DNA of 5,614 nucleotides, taken from positions 1 to 5,614 of the forward strand of contig JBOGXB010000096.1 in the NCBI GenBank assembly GCA_050694215.1, given 5' to 3'. Origin of the DNA: JBOGXB01 sp050694215. Its GTDB lineage: Bacteria > Actinomycetota > CADDZG01 > WHSQ01. The notes beneath the pieces were generated by a model. It was given only the letters and a program-made list of their open reading frames with translations. It did no database searches and was not told the DNA's origin. Positions 1 through 5,611 of the stretch are shown here, piece by piece (within the stretch, counting starts at the first letter, position 1; each line of letters begins with the position of its first letter). The translations under genes and the position numbers were made by a program.

Positions 1-1
1 T

Positions 2-673
2 GGCTATGAGAGGACCGTCGAAGCCGGTGTGCGCTTCGACGCGATCGCGGGCCACAGCCTCGGTGAGTACCCGGCATTAGTCGCCGGTGAGTCGATGTCC
101 TTCGAGGCCGCGCTCACGGTCGTACAAGTTAGGGGAGATGCCATGGACAAGGCCGCGCGCGTCGCTCCGGGCGGCATGATCGCGGTGCTCGGCCTCGGCG
201 AGGACGATGTCGAGAGGATCCAAGTGACCGCGGATCTCTCCGTCGCCAACGACAACGCTCCGGGGCAGGTCGTGCTGTCCGGTCCGGAGGAGCGGCTTAC
301 GGCCGCGGCCGGGCTCGCGAAGAGTCTCGGAGGTCGCTCCGTTCTGCTGCAGGTTCAGGGTCCGTTCCACACCCCCGCGATGGCTCCTGCAGTCAAGGAC
401 CTCGAGGAAGCGCTCGATCGTGTCGAGGTCAGGAGCCCACGCCTCCCCGTCGTTTCGAACGTGACCGCGCGTCCCTACAAGGCTCCCGGAGAGATCCGCA
501 AGCTGCTGGTGCGCCAGCTCGTTCAACCCGTTCGCTTCCGGGAGTGCCTGGAATGGGTTTGGTCTCGGGGAGTACGCGACTACATGGACGTTGGTCCGGG
601 GGAGGTCGCCGCCGGACTTGCGCATCGCACATTCCACAACCTGAAACGGAACGAGGAGGCAGTAGGTGTCTGA
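2..673 (+). CDS. fabD: Malonyl-CoA:ACP transacylase FabD (5' end outside window)
   Basis: FabD moves the malonyl group from malonyl-CoA to the phosphopantetheine arm of ACP, supplying the extender unit for type II fatty acid synthesis in the cytoplasm. The open frame enters at base 2 and gives 223 residues. The family is usually about 310 long, so roughly 85 N-terminal residues, including the first nucleophile-proximal loop, lie upstream. Visible motifs are the nucleophile elbow GHSLGE with catalytic Ser at bases 56-58, the carboxylate-binding Arg of VRGDAM at 131-133, the catalytic His of GPFHTPAM at 368-370, and the C-terminal DVGPGEV motif. The first five visible residues are ordinary for the family. 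The stop at 671-673 overlaps the next gene by 8 bases, which suggests translational coupling. The family call is secure; only the N-terminus is unknown. Confidence 0.95.
   Translation, partial: GYERTVEAGVRFDAIAGHSLGEYPALVAGESMSFEAALTVVQVRGDAMDKAARVAPGGMIAVLGLGEDDVERIQVTADLSVANDNAPGQVVLSGPEERLTAAAGLAKSLGGRSVLLQVQGPFHTPAMAPAVKDLEEALDRVEVRSPRLPVVSNVTARPYKAPGEIRKLLVRQLVQPVRFRECLEWVWSRGVRDYMDVGPGEVAAGLAHRTFHNLKRNEEAVGV
653..659 (+). promoter_or_regulatory. Ribosome binding site deciding the GTG start at 666
   Basis: GAGGAGG lies inside the end of fabD, with six bases between it and the GTG at 666. This is close to an ideal Shine-Dalgarno sequence and spacing. The rival ATG at 681 has only GAGGG with about four bases of spacing, so the GTG is preferred. 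Confidence 0.7.
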
Positions 674-962
674 GGGATTGATGACTGAAGTAGACACGCA
701 ACCGGTCGTCGCCGACGCCGCGAACATCCGCGAGCGTGTTGTGGTGTCTCCGTGCTCGGGGCGTTTCCATCCGCTACCTCCGGAGAGCTTCACCACCGAA
801 GGCGAATGGGTCGAGCCCGGTCAGGTGCTGGCTGAGGTCCACAACGCCGACACCGTCGTGGAGGTCCGCTCGGCGTTCCGGGGCTGGGTTATGGGCATGC
901 TCGCCCTCGACGGCCAGCCGGTGAAAGACGGCGACGCCCTGCTCTGGATATGGAGCGCCTGA
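666..962 (+). CDS. Biotinyl/lipoyl-like domain protein lacking the modifiable lysine
   Basis: This 98-residue protein has the pattern of a biotin/lipoyl carrier domain (hammerhead fold), preceded by a polar N-terminal stretch of about 24 residues. Two quasi-symmetric halves are visible: residues 25-58 (SP.SG, then EGEWVEPGQVLAEV) and 64-95 (VEVRSAFRGWV, then DGQPVKDGDALLWI). They match the outer strands and the GQ.V..GD.L turn of the AccB family. Where AccB has the EAMKM hairpin, this protein reads HNADT (residues 59-63), so Asp62 sits at the biotinyl-lysine position. The only lysine in the protein is Lys87, in the distal turn. It therefore probably cannot be biotinylated or lipoylated. It overlaps fabD by 8 bases and meets fabH in a TGATG junction, so it is made with the fatty acid synthesis proteins. 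A structural or regulatory role in that pathway is a guess. An alternative start is the ATG at 681. Confidence 0.7.
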   Translation: MSEGLMTEVDTQPVVADAANIRERVVVSPCSGRFHPLPPESFTTEGEWVEPGQVLAEVHNADTVVEVRSAFRGWVMGMLALDGQPVKDGDALLWIWSA

Positions 963-1957
963 TGAGGGGGAGCGCCATCACGGGATGGGCAAGCGCACTC
1001 CCGCCCCGGGTGCTGACGAACGCCGAGCTGTCGGCGCGCCTCGACGTGGACGAGGAGTGGATCCGTGAGCGTACGGGGATCTCGGCGCGTCACGTCGCCG
1101 ACGACGGCGAGACATCCGGCACGCTTGCTACCGAAGCGGGCGTGGCAGCTCTTGACCGAGCGGGTGTGGAGGCCTCGGACCTCGACATGGTGATCGTTGC
1201 AACGTGCACGCCCGACAATCAGATCCCCGCGACGGCCCCTTTGGTGCAGGCAGCGCTGGGCGCTAACGCGGCTGGTGCGTTCGACGTCGGCGCAGGTTGC
1301 TCAGGCTTCTTGTACGCGCTCTCTACGGCTCAGGCCCTCGTCGAGAGCGGAGGTGTACGACGAGCGCTGGTCTGCGGCGCCGATGTGCTCTCGCGAGTTA
1401 CCGATTACAGCGACGCGAGAAGCTGTGTCTTGTTCGGCGACGGCGCAGGAGCAGCCGTCGTCGAGGCCATCGACGGACCCTCGCGCATAGGTCCGTTCAT
1501 CTTGCGATCGGACGGTTTGAAGGCCCCTCTGCTCGAGATACCAGCGGGAGACCGCTACCTCCGCATGAACGGCCGCGAGGTCTATCGCCACGCGGTAGAC
1601 GGCATGTCGCGGTGTGTAAGCGAGGTGCTCGAGACGGTTGGGATGAAGCCAGATGAGCTGGATCTTCTCGTCGCCCATCAGGCCAATGCCCGCATCCTCG
1701 CCGCGGTGGGAGAGCGTCTGGGCCTCACAACGGATCAAGTGGTGTTGAACATCGCGCGCACGGGGAACACCTCTGCGGCATCGATCCCGATCGCGCTCGC
1801 CGAGGCAGCAGGTGATGGCTCGCTCGAGGCGGGCGACCGCGTCATGCTGGCGGCGTTCGGTGCTGGGTTCGTCTGGGGCGCGGGCCTCATTCACTGGGGT
1901 GTCGAATCGATCGAGGAGCAAGAGAAGTCTCTGGTGGGGGCCGCGGATGCCGGCTGA
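962..1957 (+). CDS. fabH: Beta-ketoacyl-ACP synthase III FabH
   Basis: FabH starts fatty acid chains by condensing an acyl-CoA primer (acetyl-CoA or a branched-chain acyl-CoA) with malonyl-ACP. I chose the ATG at 962, which overlaps the upstream stop as TGATG and has GGAG six bases before it; this gives 331 residues. An in-frame ATG at 950 would add four residues. The catalytic triad is complete: Cys113 in DVGAGCSGF, His239 in VAHQANARI and Asn269 in RTGNTSAAS. The N-terminal half carries the typical EEWIRERTGI block, and ATCTPDNQIPATAP leads to the active site. The C-terminus has FGAGFVWGAG, followed by an acidic and charged tail of about 20 residues beyond the usual end of the fold. The primer preference cannot be read from the sequence. 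The 3' end overlaps fabG by 11 bases. Confidence 0.96.
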   Translation: MRGSAITGWASALPPRVLTNAELSARLDVDEEWIRERTGISARHVADDGETSGTLATEAGVAALDRAGVEASDLDMVIVATCTPDNQIPATAPLVQAALGANAAGAFDVGAGCSGFLYALSTAQALVESGGVRRALVCGADVLSRVTDYSDARSCVLFGDGAGAAVVEAIDGPSRIGPFILRSDGLKAPLLEIPAGDRYLRMNGREVYRHAVDGMSRCVSEVLETVGMKPDELDLLVAHQANARILAAVGERLGLTTDQVVLNIARTGNTSAASIPIALAEAAGDGSLEAGDRVMLAAFGAGFVWGAGLIHWGVESIEEQEKSLVGAADAG

Positions 1958-2684
1958 GGTGGCTCTTGTGACCGGAGCCTCCAGAGGGATAGGCCGCGCG
2001 ATCGCGCGGCGACTTGCGTCGGATGGGTTCGCCGTCGCCTTGAACTACTCCAAGAGCGCGGACGGGGCGAAGGAAACGGCCTCCCTCATCGAGCAGAAGG
2101 GGGGCGAAGCCCATTGCATACAGGCGGACGTGAGCGACGGATCCCAGGTCGGCAAGATGTTCGATGAGGTGGAGGATCTGCTCGGCCCGGTTGGCGTGCT
2201 CGTCAACAACGCAGGTGTCAGACGCGACTCGCTTGCGATCGCGATGTCCGATGAGGAATGGACCGATGTACTGAGTGCCAACCTCTTCGGGACGTTCGCT
2301 TGCAGCCGGAGGGCGCTTCGTCCCATGATCAGAGCTCGCTCCGGCCGCATCGTCAACGTCGCTTCGGTCGCCGGCTTGAGGGGCAGTCCCGGACAGGCGA
2401 ACTATGCGGCCGCCAAGGGCGGGGTCATCGCTCTGACGAAGACGCTGGCTCGGGAGGTCGGGAGCCGCGGTGTGACCGTCAACGCGATCGCGCCCGGCCT
2501 CGTGTCCACGGAGTTGACTGCCGACATGTCACCGAAGCAGGTTGAGGGGTTCATTGCTGAGACGCCCTCCGGCCGAGTTGGCGCCCCCGAGGAGGTCGCT
2601 TCACTCGTCGCTTACCTGTGCTCGGAAGAGGCGAATTATGTGAACGGAAGTGTGTTCGTGATGGACGGAGGGCTGACGGCCTAA
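1947..2684 (+). CDS. fabG: 3-oxoacyl-ACP reductase FabG
   Basis: FabG reduces 3-oxoacyl-ACP to (R)-3-hydroxyacyl-ACP with NADPH, the first reductive step of each elongation cycle. It is a 245-residue classical SDR, the normal length. The cofactor-binding TGASRGIG is at residues 9-16, Asp61 sits in the ADVSD block that contacts adenine, and NNAG is at 87-90. The catalytic set is Asn112, Ser140, Tyr153 and Lys157 (YAAAK). The C-terminus ends in the usual NGSVFVMDGG motif. The ATG at 1947 puts the first strand right at the N-terminus, as in the family, and has a G-rich stretch six bases upstream (GGTGGGGG, 1933-1940). The same frame stays open further upstream, inside fabH, but that part has no SDR character. 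Other SDRs share this pattern, but the position between fabH and acpP makes FabG the clear choice. Confidence 0.95.
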   Translation: MPAEVALVTGASRGIGRAIARRLASDGFAVALNYSKSADGAKETASLIEQKGGEAHCIQADVSDGSQVGKMFDEVEDLLGPVGVLVNNAGVRRDSLAIAMSDEEWTDVLSANLFGTFACSRRALRPMIRARSGRIVNVASVAGLRGSPGQANYAAAKGGVIALTKTLAREVGSRGVTVNAIAPGLVSTELTADMSPKQVEGFIAETPSGRVGAPEEVASLVAYLCSEEANYVNGSVFVMDGGLTA

Positions 2685-2696
2685 CAGGTCGAGAGG

Positions 2697-2703
2697 AAAG
2701 GAG
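2697..2703 (+). promoter_or_regulatory. Strong ribosome binding site for acpP
   Basis: AAAGGAG stands five bases before the acpP ATG, in the 24-base gap after fabG. This junction and the 9-base one before acpS are the only non-overlapping gene junctions of the operon. An independent strong site fits the need for far more ACP than enzyme, which is an inference from ACP's known abundance. Confidence 0.7.
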
Positions 2704-2708
2704 CAGAG

Positions 2709-2957
2709 ATGGATCGGCAGGAGATATTGGAGACGATCAAGGAACACCTCGCCGGACGGGGGATCGAGCGCGAGAAGGTCACGCCCGACGCGGAGCTCCT
2801 GGGCGACCTCGATCTCGACTCGCTCGACACCGTCGAGCTGACACTCGGACTCGAGGAGAAGTTCGGGATCGAGATCCCCGACACCGAGCTCGAGGACGTG
2901 AACACGATCAACGACGCGATCGACCTGATCGAGCAGAAGGTGGCCGTCAAGACATGA
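2709..2957 (+). CDS. acpP: Acyl carrier protein AcpP
   Basis: AcpP carries growing acyl chains as thioesters on 4'-phosphopantetheine and is the shared substrate of every enzyme encoded around it. The 82-residue acidic protein has the expected four-helix pattern. The attachment motif is DLDLDSLDTVEL, with Ser38 as the modified residue at the start of the recognition helix II. That helix continues with the usual acidic run and is followed by LEEKFGIEIPD, a hallmark of the family. The C-terminus ends in a helix with INDAIDLIEQKV. AcpS, encoded downstream in the same operon, would convert the apo form to the holo form. The last codons overlap fabF as ATGA. Length, charge and motif leave little doubt that this is the housekeeping fatty acid ACP rather than a polyketide or peptide-synthetase carrier, given its neighbours. 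Confidence 0.97.
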   Translation: MDRQEILETIKEHLAGRGIEREKVTPDAELLGDLDLDSLDTVELTLGLEEKFGIEIPDTELEDVNTINDAIDLIEQKVAVKT

Positions 2958-4189
2958 GTGACGTAGTCGTAACAGGCATCGGCGTCGTCACTCCGATCGG
3001 AATCGGCGCGGACGCCTTTTGGGATGGGCTGTTGTCCGGCCGCTCCGGGGCGGGGACGATAGAGGCCTTCGACGCATCGAATCATCCTGTGCGGATCGCG
3101 TCCGAAGTTCACGACTTCGATGCGACGGAGTATATGAACGGGCGCCAAGCGGCCAGGTCCGACCGCTTCACGCACATGGCCGTGGCGGCTGCACGCCTCG
3201 CATGGCAGCAGGCGGACTGCGAGGACGCCGGGTTCGACCGGAGCCGTGTAGGTGTCATCGTGGGAACCGGCATCGGCGGTCTGTCCACAATTGAACACGA
3301 GCATCAGAGCTTCCTATCTGGGGGAGTGCGGCGCGTGAGCCCGTTCATGGTCCCCAAGCTGATGCCCAACGCGGCAGCAGCCGGCGTGGCCATGACATAT
3401 GGGCTGGGGGGGCCCAGCTTCGCCCCGGTCTCCGCCTGCGCCGCCGGCGCCCACTCGGTCGGCGAGGCCTATCACGCGCTCGTGTCCGGTTCCGCGGACG
3501 CGATGCTCGCCGGTGGGAGCGAGGCCGCACTGACGCCGCTGTCACTGGCTTCGTTTGCTCGGATGGGGGCATTGTCGCGGCGCAATGACGAGCCTGAACG
3601 CGCCAGCCGCCCGTTCGATGCGGGCCGGGATGGGTTCGTCTTCGGCGAGGGTGCGGGCATCCTCGTCCTGGAGCGGCGAGAATTCGCCGAGAAGCGCGGC
3701 GCGAGAATCCTCGCGCGCATCACCGGTTACGGCGCTTCGTCCGATGCTCATCACCTGACTCAACCGGATCCAGACGGTGCAGGCGCGCGCCGTGCGATGC
3801 TCGCCGCACTTGCCGATGCGGGGGCCGAGCCGTCCGACGTCGACTACATCAACGCGCACGGGACGAGCACACCCTTCAACGATCGCATCGAGACCGTCGC
3901 CATCAAGGAGGCTCTGGGACCCGAAGCCAAGCGCATCCCAGTGTCCTCCACCAAGTCCCAGACGGGCCACCTGCTCGGAGCCGCAGGAGCCGTGGAGGCG
4001 GCCGCGGTGGTGATGGCGATCGACCGAGGGGTTATTCCAGGCACGATCAACCAGGACGAGCCGGACCCCGATTGCGACCTCGACTACGTTCCCGAGGGTC
4101 CACGGCAGGCGGAGGTGCGCTTCGCGCTCTCCAACTCGTTCGGCTTCGGCGGACAGAACGCGTGCCTCGCGTTCGCGGAGGTGAACTAG
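2954..4189 (+). CDS. fabF: Beta-ketoacyl-ACP synthase II FabF
   Basis: FabF elongates acyl-ACP by decarboxylative condensation with malonyl-ACP. The start is the ATG of an ATGA overlap with acpP (2954-2957), giving 411 residues, the usual length. The same frame is open further upstream through acpP but carries no thiolase-fold sequence there. Catalytic residues are Cys162 in VSACAAGAHS, His302 in NAHGTSTP, Lys334 and His339 in TKSQTGHLLGAAG. The gating loop FGFGGQN (396-402) lies near the C-terminus; Gln401 stands where Thr or Ser is more usual, which is a mild variant. No chain-length-factor-type loss of the active-site Cys is present, so it should be an active condensing enzyme. Only a modest purine-rich stretch precedes the start, so translation is probably coupled to acpP. 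FabF rather than FabB is favoured by length and by the actinobacterial-type operon. Confidence 0.96.
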   Translation: MSDVVVTGIGVVTPIGIGADAFWDGLLSGRSGAGTIEAFDASNHPVRIASEVHDFDATEYMNGRQAARSDRFTHMAVAAARLAWQQADCEDAGFDRSRVGVIVGTGIGGLSTIEHEHQSFLSGGVRRVSPFMVPKLMPNAAAAGVAMTYGLGGPSFAPVSACAAGAHSVGEAYHALVSGSADAMLAGGSEAALTPLSLASFARMGALSRRNDEPERASRPFDAGRDGFVFGEGAGILVLERREFAEKRGARILARITGYGASSDAHHLTQPDPDGAGARRAMLAALADAGAEPSDVDYINAHGTSTPFNDRIETVAIKEALGPEAKRIPVSSTKSQTGHLLGAAGAVEAAAVVMAIDRGVIPGTINQDEPDPDCDLDYVPEGPRQAEVRFALSNSFGFGGQNACLAFAEVN

Positions 4190-4266
4190 TGGACCGAGAC
4201 CTCGAGGGTGCCGCGATGATCACCGGCCAGACCGTCGTCGACGGCGGCGCGTCGCTGCTGGCGTAG
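4189..4266 (+). pseudogene. C-terminal remnant of a second short-chain dehydrogenase/reductase
   Basis: Between fabF and acpS lies a 25-codon frame opening with a GTG that overlaps the fabF stop (TAGTG). Its sequence, with DLEGAAMITGQTVVDGGASL at residues 4-23, matches the extreme C-terminus of SDR enzymes, where ITGQ, a hydrophobic strand and DGG form the last strand and the subunit-interface turn. The Rossmann part and the catalytic Tyr/Lys are absent. The preceding sequence in this frame is only the shadow of fabF, whose own C-terminus looks complete. The TAG stop at 4264-4266 touches the acpS ribosome binding site, as expected of a native upstream neighbour. The best reading is the stump of a deleted reductase gene. 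It is not a copy of the fabG end in this operon, which reads VNGSVFVMDGG. A tiny translated leader or an assembly join remain possible. Confidence 0.55.
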
Positions 4267-4270
4267 GAGG
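4265..4270 (+). promoter_or_regulatory. Ribosome binding site for acpS
   Basis: AGGAGG lies five bases before the GTG start at 4276 and shares its first two bases with the stop codon of the preceding 25-codon frame. It fixes the start at 4276 rather than the overlapping GTG at 4274, which is out of frame. Confidence 0.75.
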
Positions 4271-4275
4271 TCGGT

Positions 4276-4620
4276 GTGATCGGCATCGACGTCGTGGACA
4301 TCGAGCGCTTACGCACGATGCTCGAGGCGGTTCCCCGTTTGGAGCCTCGGTTGTTCAACGAATCCGAGCGCGCCTATTGCCAGGGTCGCGGCGACCGCGT
4401 CCGCCACCTGGCCGGTACGCTGGCCGCCAAAGAGGCGGTGATGAAGGCCCTCGGCGTCGGCTCGTTGCCGGCGTGGGCCCGCCGAATCGAGATAACCCGC
4501 GAGACTTCCGGCGCGCCCGTGGTGAAGATCGCGGGGCGCGAGGACGAACGTGTTGCCGTGTCGATCACGCACGACGGCGGAGTTGCCGCAGCCGCGGCCT
4601 TCCGCCTGCAGTCCCACTAA
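4276..4620 (+). CDS. acpS: Holo-ACP synthase AcpS
   Basis: AcpS transfers 4'-phosphopantetheine from coenzyme A to the conserved serine of apo-ACP (Ser38 of AcpP here), with Mg2+, and works as a trimer in the cytoplasm. At 114 residues it has the standard length of the short AcpS-type transferases. Motifs in order are GIDVVDIERL (metal ligand Asp8), FNESERAYC (27-35), LAGTLAAKEAVMKALG (45-60, with Lys52 and metal ligand Glu53) and VSITHDGGVAAAAAF (95-109). One variation is GTLAAKEA, where many family members read GRFAAKEA, so Thr48 replaces a common Arg. The GTG start is placed by an AGGAGG five bases upstream. It closes the fatty acid operon and is followed by a convergent gene. Confidence 0.95.
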   Translation: MIGIDVVDIERLRTMLEAVPRLEPRLFNESERAYCQGRGDRVRHLAGTLAAKEAVMKALGVGSLPAWARRIEITRETSGAPVVKIAGREDERVAVSITHDGGVAAAAAFRLQSH

Positions 4621-4687
4621 CCCTCGCTCACCATCCCGCCATCACCGAGTGAGTACTCCGTTGGTTTATGGCGAACCTGATACGCGC
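4621..4687 (+). other. Convergent intergenic gap with only weak hairpins
   Basis: These 67 bases separate the ends of acpS and the 6-phosphogluconate dehydrogenase gene. They hold an inverted pair CGCCAT (4637-4642) and ATGGCG (4668-4673) with a 25-base loop, and the palindrome GAGTACTC (4651-4658). A tighter hairpin, ACGCG CTCA CGCGT (4682-4695), runs over the stop codon of the minus-strand gene. None is followed by a T-tract on either strand, so no classical intrinsic terminator can be called. Termination may depend on Rho or on these weak structures. Confidence 0.4.
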
Positions 4688-5602
4688 TCACGCGTCGGGG
4701 TCGTGTGCCTCCCGGACCGCGTGGCCGCCGAACTCCTTACGCAGGGCGGCGAGGAGCTTGTTCGAGAAGGACGATTCCTGGCGGGATGCGAAGCGCGCGA
4801 ACAGGGCGCCGGTGATTGCCGGAATGGGGACGGCGTTGTCGATCGCATGGGCAAGCGTCCAGCGCCCCTCACCCGAGTCTTCGACGTAGTCACCGACTCG
4901 CTCGAGACGGGGGTCGGATTCGAGCGCCTCGGCGGTGAGGTCCAACAACCACGATCGCACCACGCTTCCGTGTCGCCAAAGCTCTGCGATCTGTGCGAGG
5001 TCGAGGTCGAAGTCGCTGCCGGCGAGCAGCTCGAAACCCTCTCCGTACGCCTGCATGAGTCCGTACTCGATGCCGTTGTGAATCATCTTCACGAAGTGAC
5101 CGGCCCCCGGCCCCCCCACGCGCGCGTAGCCGTTCTCGGGCGCGAGTGTCTCGAAGATCGGCCTCAGATGCTCGAACTCCTCTTGATCCGCGCCGACCAT
5201 GAGGCAGAACCCCTCCTCGAGTCCCCAGATGCCGCCCGAAACGCCCGCATCCACGAACGAGATGCCTTTTTGTAACAGAGCGGTCGCACGCTCGATCGAG
5301 TCCGAGTATCGGGAGTTCCCACCGTCGACGATCGTGTCGCCGGCTTTCAGCAGCTTCGATAGCTCGTCGATCGTCTGTGCCGTCGGATCCCCCGCGGGGA
5401 CCATCAACCACACTGGCCGACGGCGAGAGCCGAGCTTCTCCATGAGGTCCTTCAAGGACTCGGCGCCCTCCGCTCCCGATCCTTCCGCCTCGGTCCGGGC
5501 GGCCTCGTTCAGGTCGAAAGCAACCACCTCATGCCGGCCCGAAAGCAGGCGACGGGTCATGTTCAGTCCCATCCGGCCCAGTCCCACCATCCCGATGCGC
5601 AT
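4688..5602 (-). CDS. gnd: 6-phosphogluconate dehydrogenase, short form, probably NAD+-dependent
   Basis: The enzyme oxidatively decarboxylates 6-phosphogluconate to ribulose 5-phosphate and CO2 in the oxidative pentose phosphate pathway. The protein has 304 residues, matching the short bacterial form rather than the form of about 470 residues. The Rossmann motif GLGRMG is at 7-12. The second strand ends in VAFDLN with Asp30, a residue that in this fold usually binds the adenosine ribose of NAD+ and repels NADP+. Substrate and catalytic residues are visible: Asn96 in DGGNSR, the VSGG loop (121-124), and Lys172, His175, Asn176 and Glu179 in GHFVKMIHNGIEYG. The C-terminus has FASRQESSFSNKLLAALRKEFGGHAV, typical of the short form. 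The ATG at 5602 has GGAGGG (5606-5611) only three bases away, which is close but workable. Its promoter would lie past the right edge. Confidence 0.92.
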   Translation of the reverse strand: MRIGMVGLGRMGLNMTRRLLSGRHEVVAFDLNEAARTEAEGSGAEGAESLKDLMEKLGSRRRPVWLMVPAGDPTAQTIDELSKLLKAGDTIVDGGNSRYSDSIERATALLQKGISFVDAGVSGGIWGLEEGFCLMVGADQEEFEHLRPIFETLAPENGYARVGGPGAGHFVKMIHNGIEYGLMQAYGEGFELLAGSDFDLDLAQIAELWRHGSVVRSWLLDLTAEALESDPRLERVGDYVEDSGEGRWTLAHAIDNAVPIPAITGALFARFASRQESSFSNKLLAALRKEFGGHAVREAHDPDA

Positions 5603-5605
5603 GTT

Positions 5606-5611
5606 CCCTCC
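5606..5611 (-). promoter_or_regulatory. Ribosome binding site for gnd
   Basis: Read on the minus strand, GGAGGG precedes the ATG by three bases (AAC). The spacing is shorter than usual. The next in-frame Met (residue 5) would cut into the first strand of the Rossmann fold, so the ATG at 5602 is kept. Confidence 0.55.

Noticed and set aside
41..48. GCGATCGC palindromes (also at about 2236 and 2484) as a repeated regulatory element
   Set aside because: All copies sit in coding sequence encoding Ala-Ile-Ala type codons and are scattered without spacing; codon use explains them.
77..796. Long minus-strand open frame (239 codons) opposite fabD and the carrier-like gene
   Set aside because: It has no recognisable motif, it mirrors well-supported plus-strand genes, and it is the kind of antisense frame that GC-rich third positions create.
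1301..1921. Minus-strand open frame of 206 codons opposite fabH
   Set aside because: It has no start context or family motif, while fabH on the other strand has its full catalytic triad.
1812..1946. N-terminal extension of fabG inside fabH
   Set aside because: The extra 45 residues are Arg/Ser-rich shadow sequence; the SDR fold begins right after the ATG at 1947.
2618..2953. N-terminal extension of fabF through acpP in the same frame
   Set aside because: The stretch is Arg/Gly/Asp-rich without fold character and overlaps acpP in another frame; the ATGA start at 2954 gives the usual FabF length.
3405..3414. Run of seven G bases in fabF as a possible frameshift or phase-variable tract
   Set aside because: The frame continues correctly through GLGGPS with all downstream catalytic residues intact.
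5103..5117. Two C-runs in gnd as a possible sequencing error
   Set aside because: They encode the conserved GGPGAG stretch in frame, with the catalytic Lys-His-Asn-Glu block immediately following in the protein.
4550..5275. Plus-strand open frame of 241 codons opposite gnd
   Set aside because: It lies antisense to a clearly supported 6-phosphogluconate dehydrogenase and has a low-complexity, motif-free translation; it is a shadow of high GC.
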